64,000 nucleotides of DNA from CAVZZG01 sp963779685 (GTDB taxonomy: Bacteria > Actinomycetota > Thermoleophilia > Gaiellales > F1-60-MAGs149). The stretch lies in assembly GCA_963779685.1 (NCBI GenBank), contig CAVZZG010000001.1, positions 620,001-684,000 on the forward strand. Direction: 5' to 3'. A program made the translations under genes and the position numbers. Under the pieces are notes generated by a model. That model saw only the letters and a program-made list of their open reading frames with translations, was not told the origin of the DNA and made no database searches. Shown piece by piece: positions 62,505 to 64,000 of this stretch (the stretch's first letter is position 1; each line of letters begins with the position of its first letter).

Positions 62505-62741
62505 AAGCAGATCGCAGTCAGACTCTCGGACGAGCTGGTGCACTTTCTCGATCAGGTAGTCGAGAGCGGTAGGGAACGGAGCCGCGCGGCTGTCGTGAGC
62601 CGGGCGCTCGAGCGAGAGCGAAGGCGAGTTGCTGCAGAGCGCGACGTCGCGATCCTTGTGGCCACCGGGTCGGATGCAGAGCTTGCCGGCCTGGCCCGGT
62701 ACGCGACCGACGTCGACGTCGACGTCGACGTCGAGCACTGA
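62499..62741 (+). CDS. Ribbon-helix-helix antitoxin (MazE-like/CopG)
   Basis: 80 residues. N-terminal RHH motif SKQIAVRLSDELVHFLDQVVESGRERSRAAVVSRALERERRR: strand, helix, turn and helix. The C-terminus ends in a (DV)4 run encoded by a GTCGAC repeat. The stop overlaps the toxin start by one base (TGATG), the usual toxin-antitoxin coupling. It would neutralise the MazF-like toxin and repress its own promoter. Confidence 0.85.
   Translation: MSKQIAVRLSDELVHFLDQVVESGRERSRAAVVSRALERERRRVAAERDVAILVATGSDAELAGLARYATDVDVDVDVEH
62712..62735 (+). repeat. Hexanucleotide microsatellite (GTCGAC)n in the antitoxin gene
   Basis: Four near-perfect GTCGAC-type units encode alternating Asp-Val at the antitoxin C-terminus. 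Gain or loss of units would keep the frame. Confidence 0.6.
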
Positions 62742-63040
62742 TGCGACCGATTCACGTCGCCCGTCTGGACAAGGTGCGGCCCGTACTGGTGCTGACACGC
62801 GAGATCGTGCGGCCCCACATGCGTACGGTCACGGTGGCGCCGATTACCACGACGATCCGCGGACTCTCGACCGAGGTTCTCGTCGGCACCGCGAACGGGT
62901 TGAACGAGCGAGCAGTCGTCGCCTGCGATCACATCACGACCGTTCCTGCCGACGCACTTGGGTCGCAGATCGGGCACCTGTTCGACGAACAGGAAACCGG
63001 CCTCACCGAGGCGATCCACGCCGCCTTCGATCTCGAGTAG
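62741..63040 (+). CDS. MazF/PemK-family toxin (mRNA interferase)
   Basis: 99 residues with the PemK-like fold: RPIHVARLDKVRPVLVLTREIVRPHMRTVTVAPITTTIRGLSTEVLVG, then NGLNERAVVACDHITTVPADALGSQIG. The KVRPVLVLTRE strand with the conserved arginine and the T-x-x-x-RG segment are the RNA-cleaving site in the family. Paired with the RHH antitoxin upstream. Confidence 0.9.
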   Translation: MRPIHVARLDKVRPVLVLTREIVRPHMRTVTVAPITTTIRGLSTEVLVGTANGLNERAVVACDHITTVPADALGSQIGHLFDEQETGLTEAIHAAFDLE

Positions 63041-63112
63041 GTGAGCGGGAGGCGCTCGCTGTCCGGGAGCTTGTGGTTGTCCGAAGCGAGCCGGCTCCCG
63101 GAGGGCCCGGGA

Positions 63113-63451
63113 TCAGTTTCCCACGGCCGGGTCGGACATGAACTTCCGGACCTCCTGCGCGCATCGGCAGGCTCGGGCGATCTTCGCAGCCCACGCCAGC
63201 GCCTCCTCGCGAGAGGGCACATCGACGACGCAGAACCCGCCGACGGCCTCCGGGTATCCGCCGTCGGCGACGGTCCCGTCGGTGGCTACGATGCTCGCCC
63301 TTTGGCGCTCCAGTCCGCCGCCGAACACCCACACGCCGGCATCCAGGGCCTCCTCGACAACCTCGTGCGCGGCCATGCCCACGGCGGCCATCTCCTCGCC
63401 GGGGATGTGGTCCATCGCTCCGGCATCGAACGAGATCAGGTATCGCGGCAT
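63113..63451 (-). CDS. YCII-domain (DGPF-type) protein
   Basis: 112 residues with the YCII fold: MPRYLISFDAGAMDHIPGEE, EALDAGVWVFGGGLE, VTDG-like TVADGGYPEAVGGFCVVDVPSREEALAWAAKIARAC. In actinobacteria these proteins often lie next to sigma-70 ECF factors; none is seen here. Active-site His/Asp of YciI enzymes are not clearly conserved. Role unknown. Confidence 0.8.
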   Translation of the reverse strand: MPRYLISFDAGAMDHIPGEEMAAVGMAAHEVVEEALDAGVWVFGGGLERQRASIVATDGTVADGGYPEAVGGFCVVDVPSREEALAWAAKIARACRCAQEVRKFMSDPAVGN

Positions 63452-63615
63452 CTCATGGCTCCTTGTTCACGCGGCCCGACTTCATCCCAGATGGAGCTGA
63501 ACCGCCGGTAGCCGCTGATCGTCTCCGCTCGACCAGACGTTGACACAGCCGAGCCGCTGGTTCGAACGCGTCGGTCGGTGTCGTCGCGCGTTGATGCGTG
63601 CCTGGAGCCCTGGCG

Positions 63616-64000
63616 CTAGTCAGTCCACCAGTCGCGCTGGCCGTCGACGTCGTCGCGCGGAGCCTCGCCGAGATGGGGCGCGCCGATGACGAGGATCTCG
63701 AGGCCCTCCGGCCCGGCCTCGTAGCCTCGCCACGTACCGGGCGGGACGCGCACCGCGTCCCATGCCTTGAGCTCGACGATCTCGTCGTCGACCTTCATTC
63801 GCCCGCTCCCGCGCAGGACCACGTACACCTCCTCTTGCTTCTTGTGCGTGTGGCCGTACGGAAAGCGGTAGCCGGGCGGGACGCGCTGGTAGCTCAGGCC
63901 GGACTGCTCGAGCTCGAGCGCCGCGGTCGCCAAGCGGAACTCCAGGTCCGGCGCGCCGTCGAACCTCGATCCGAAGTCCTCCAGATCCTCCTTGAGGTTC
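63616..64000 (-). CDS. Cupin-domain protein (partial, N-terminus outside the window)
   Basis: The frame stays open to the window edge, reading EDLEDFGSRFDGAPDLEFRLATAALELEQSGLSYQRVPPGYRFPYGHTHKKQEEVYVVLRGSG. The apparent start at 63933 is therefore internal. The cupin motif is GHTHKKQEEVYVVLRGSG followed by VRVPPGTWRGYEAGPEGLEILVIGAP; the usual second-motif histidine is replaced by W/R (GTWRGYEA). Metal binding may be reduced. The tail ends GQRDWWTD. Confidence 0.8.
   Translation of the reverse strand, partial: NLKEDLEDFGSRFDGAPDLEFRLATAALELEQSGLSYQRVPPGYRFPYGHTHKKQEEVYVVLRGSGRMKVDDEIVELKAWDAVRVPPGTWRGYEAGPEGLEILVIGAPHLGEAPRDDVDGQRDWWTD

Noticed and set aside
1..64000. CRISPR array, rRNA operon, integrase, transposase or replication origin
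   Set aside because: I found no regularly spaced short repeats, rRNA sequences, recombinase catalytic motifs or DnaA-box clusters. The five tRNA-like repeats are too far apart and too diverged to be CRISPR.

Overview
The window looks like a high-GC actinobacterial chromosome segment. The signs are a strong G/C bias at third codon positions, NarL-type two-component systems, MmpL/RND exporters, a LuxR-LAL regulator, an LLM flavin oxidoreductase, GTG/TTG starts, 1-4 nt gene overlaps and apparently leaderless promoters. Thermoleophilia/Solirubrobacterales is my best guess, by inference only. Many genes carry single-base frameshifts, mildly across the window and very densely at 22.6-31.2 kb. Most places I could resolve need one extra base removed, so uncorrected insertion errors are likely, though decay cannot be excluded.

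Layout. 1-5.4 kb (minus): LysR regulator, alpha/beta hydrolase, SDR, a fused malonate-decarboxylase-like carboxyltransferase, a malonyl-CoA-synthetase-like ligase and the start of one more gene, with a divergent SDR operon at 5.5-6.9 kb. The hydrolase and divergent SDR promoters share the same core. 7.5-18.4 kb: exported and SHOCT proteins, a copper module (CopZ-like chaperone, copper-binding secreted protein, CopA), a NarL two-component system with an extra receiver-only protein, a PAF-acetylhydrolase-like esterase, and a DHA2 exporter with a His-rich N-terminus. An 18-bp palindrome lies 84-87 nt upstream of the chaperone, esterase and exporter starts, implying one regulon. 18.5-22.0 kb: quinone-oxidoreductase-like MDR, SnoaL-like, CDGSH and cupin proteins, MarR. 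22.6-32.3 kb: a GntR-controlled amine/amino-acid catabolic cluster (M29 peptidase, class III aminotransferases, ALDH, DAO-family flavoproteins, CoxG/HcnB-like pieces), heavily frameshifted. 33-44.4 kb: two MmpL exporters, a second NarL system, serine hydrolase, Asp/Glu racemase and a DHA2 exporter. 44.5-47.5 kb: LuxR-LAL regulator. 47.5-50.1 kb: gene fragments (GAPDH, multicopper oxidase, hydrolase, GNAT) plus an intact LLM oxidoreductase. 50.2-54.2 kb: MBL-fold enzyme and a methylamine-dehydrogenase-like cluster (propeller protein, MauA-like light chain, MauE-MauD fusion). 54.4-64 kb: CAP protein, serine hydrolase, alpha/beta hydrolase, aldo/keto reductase, GH15, an Lgt-methyltransferase fusion, MazEF-like pair, YCII and cupin proteins.

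The most unusual feature is a dispersed repeat present five times, always in the same orientation (7.1, 19.9, 22.4, 32.6 and 50.0 kb). Its core is the 3' half of a tRNA (four copies read as anticodon GGU, Thr) with a perfect T-arm but no 5' half. The copies sit between functionally distinct gene blocks, and one truncates an acetyltransferase gene. This is what attachment sites left by successive island integrations at a tRNA-Thr gene, or a tRNA-derived mobile repeat, would look like. No integrase gene was recognised in the window.
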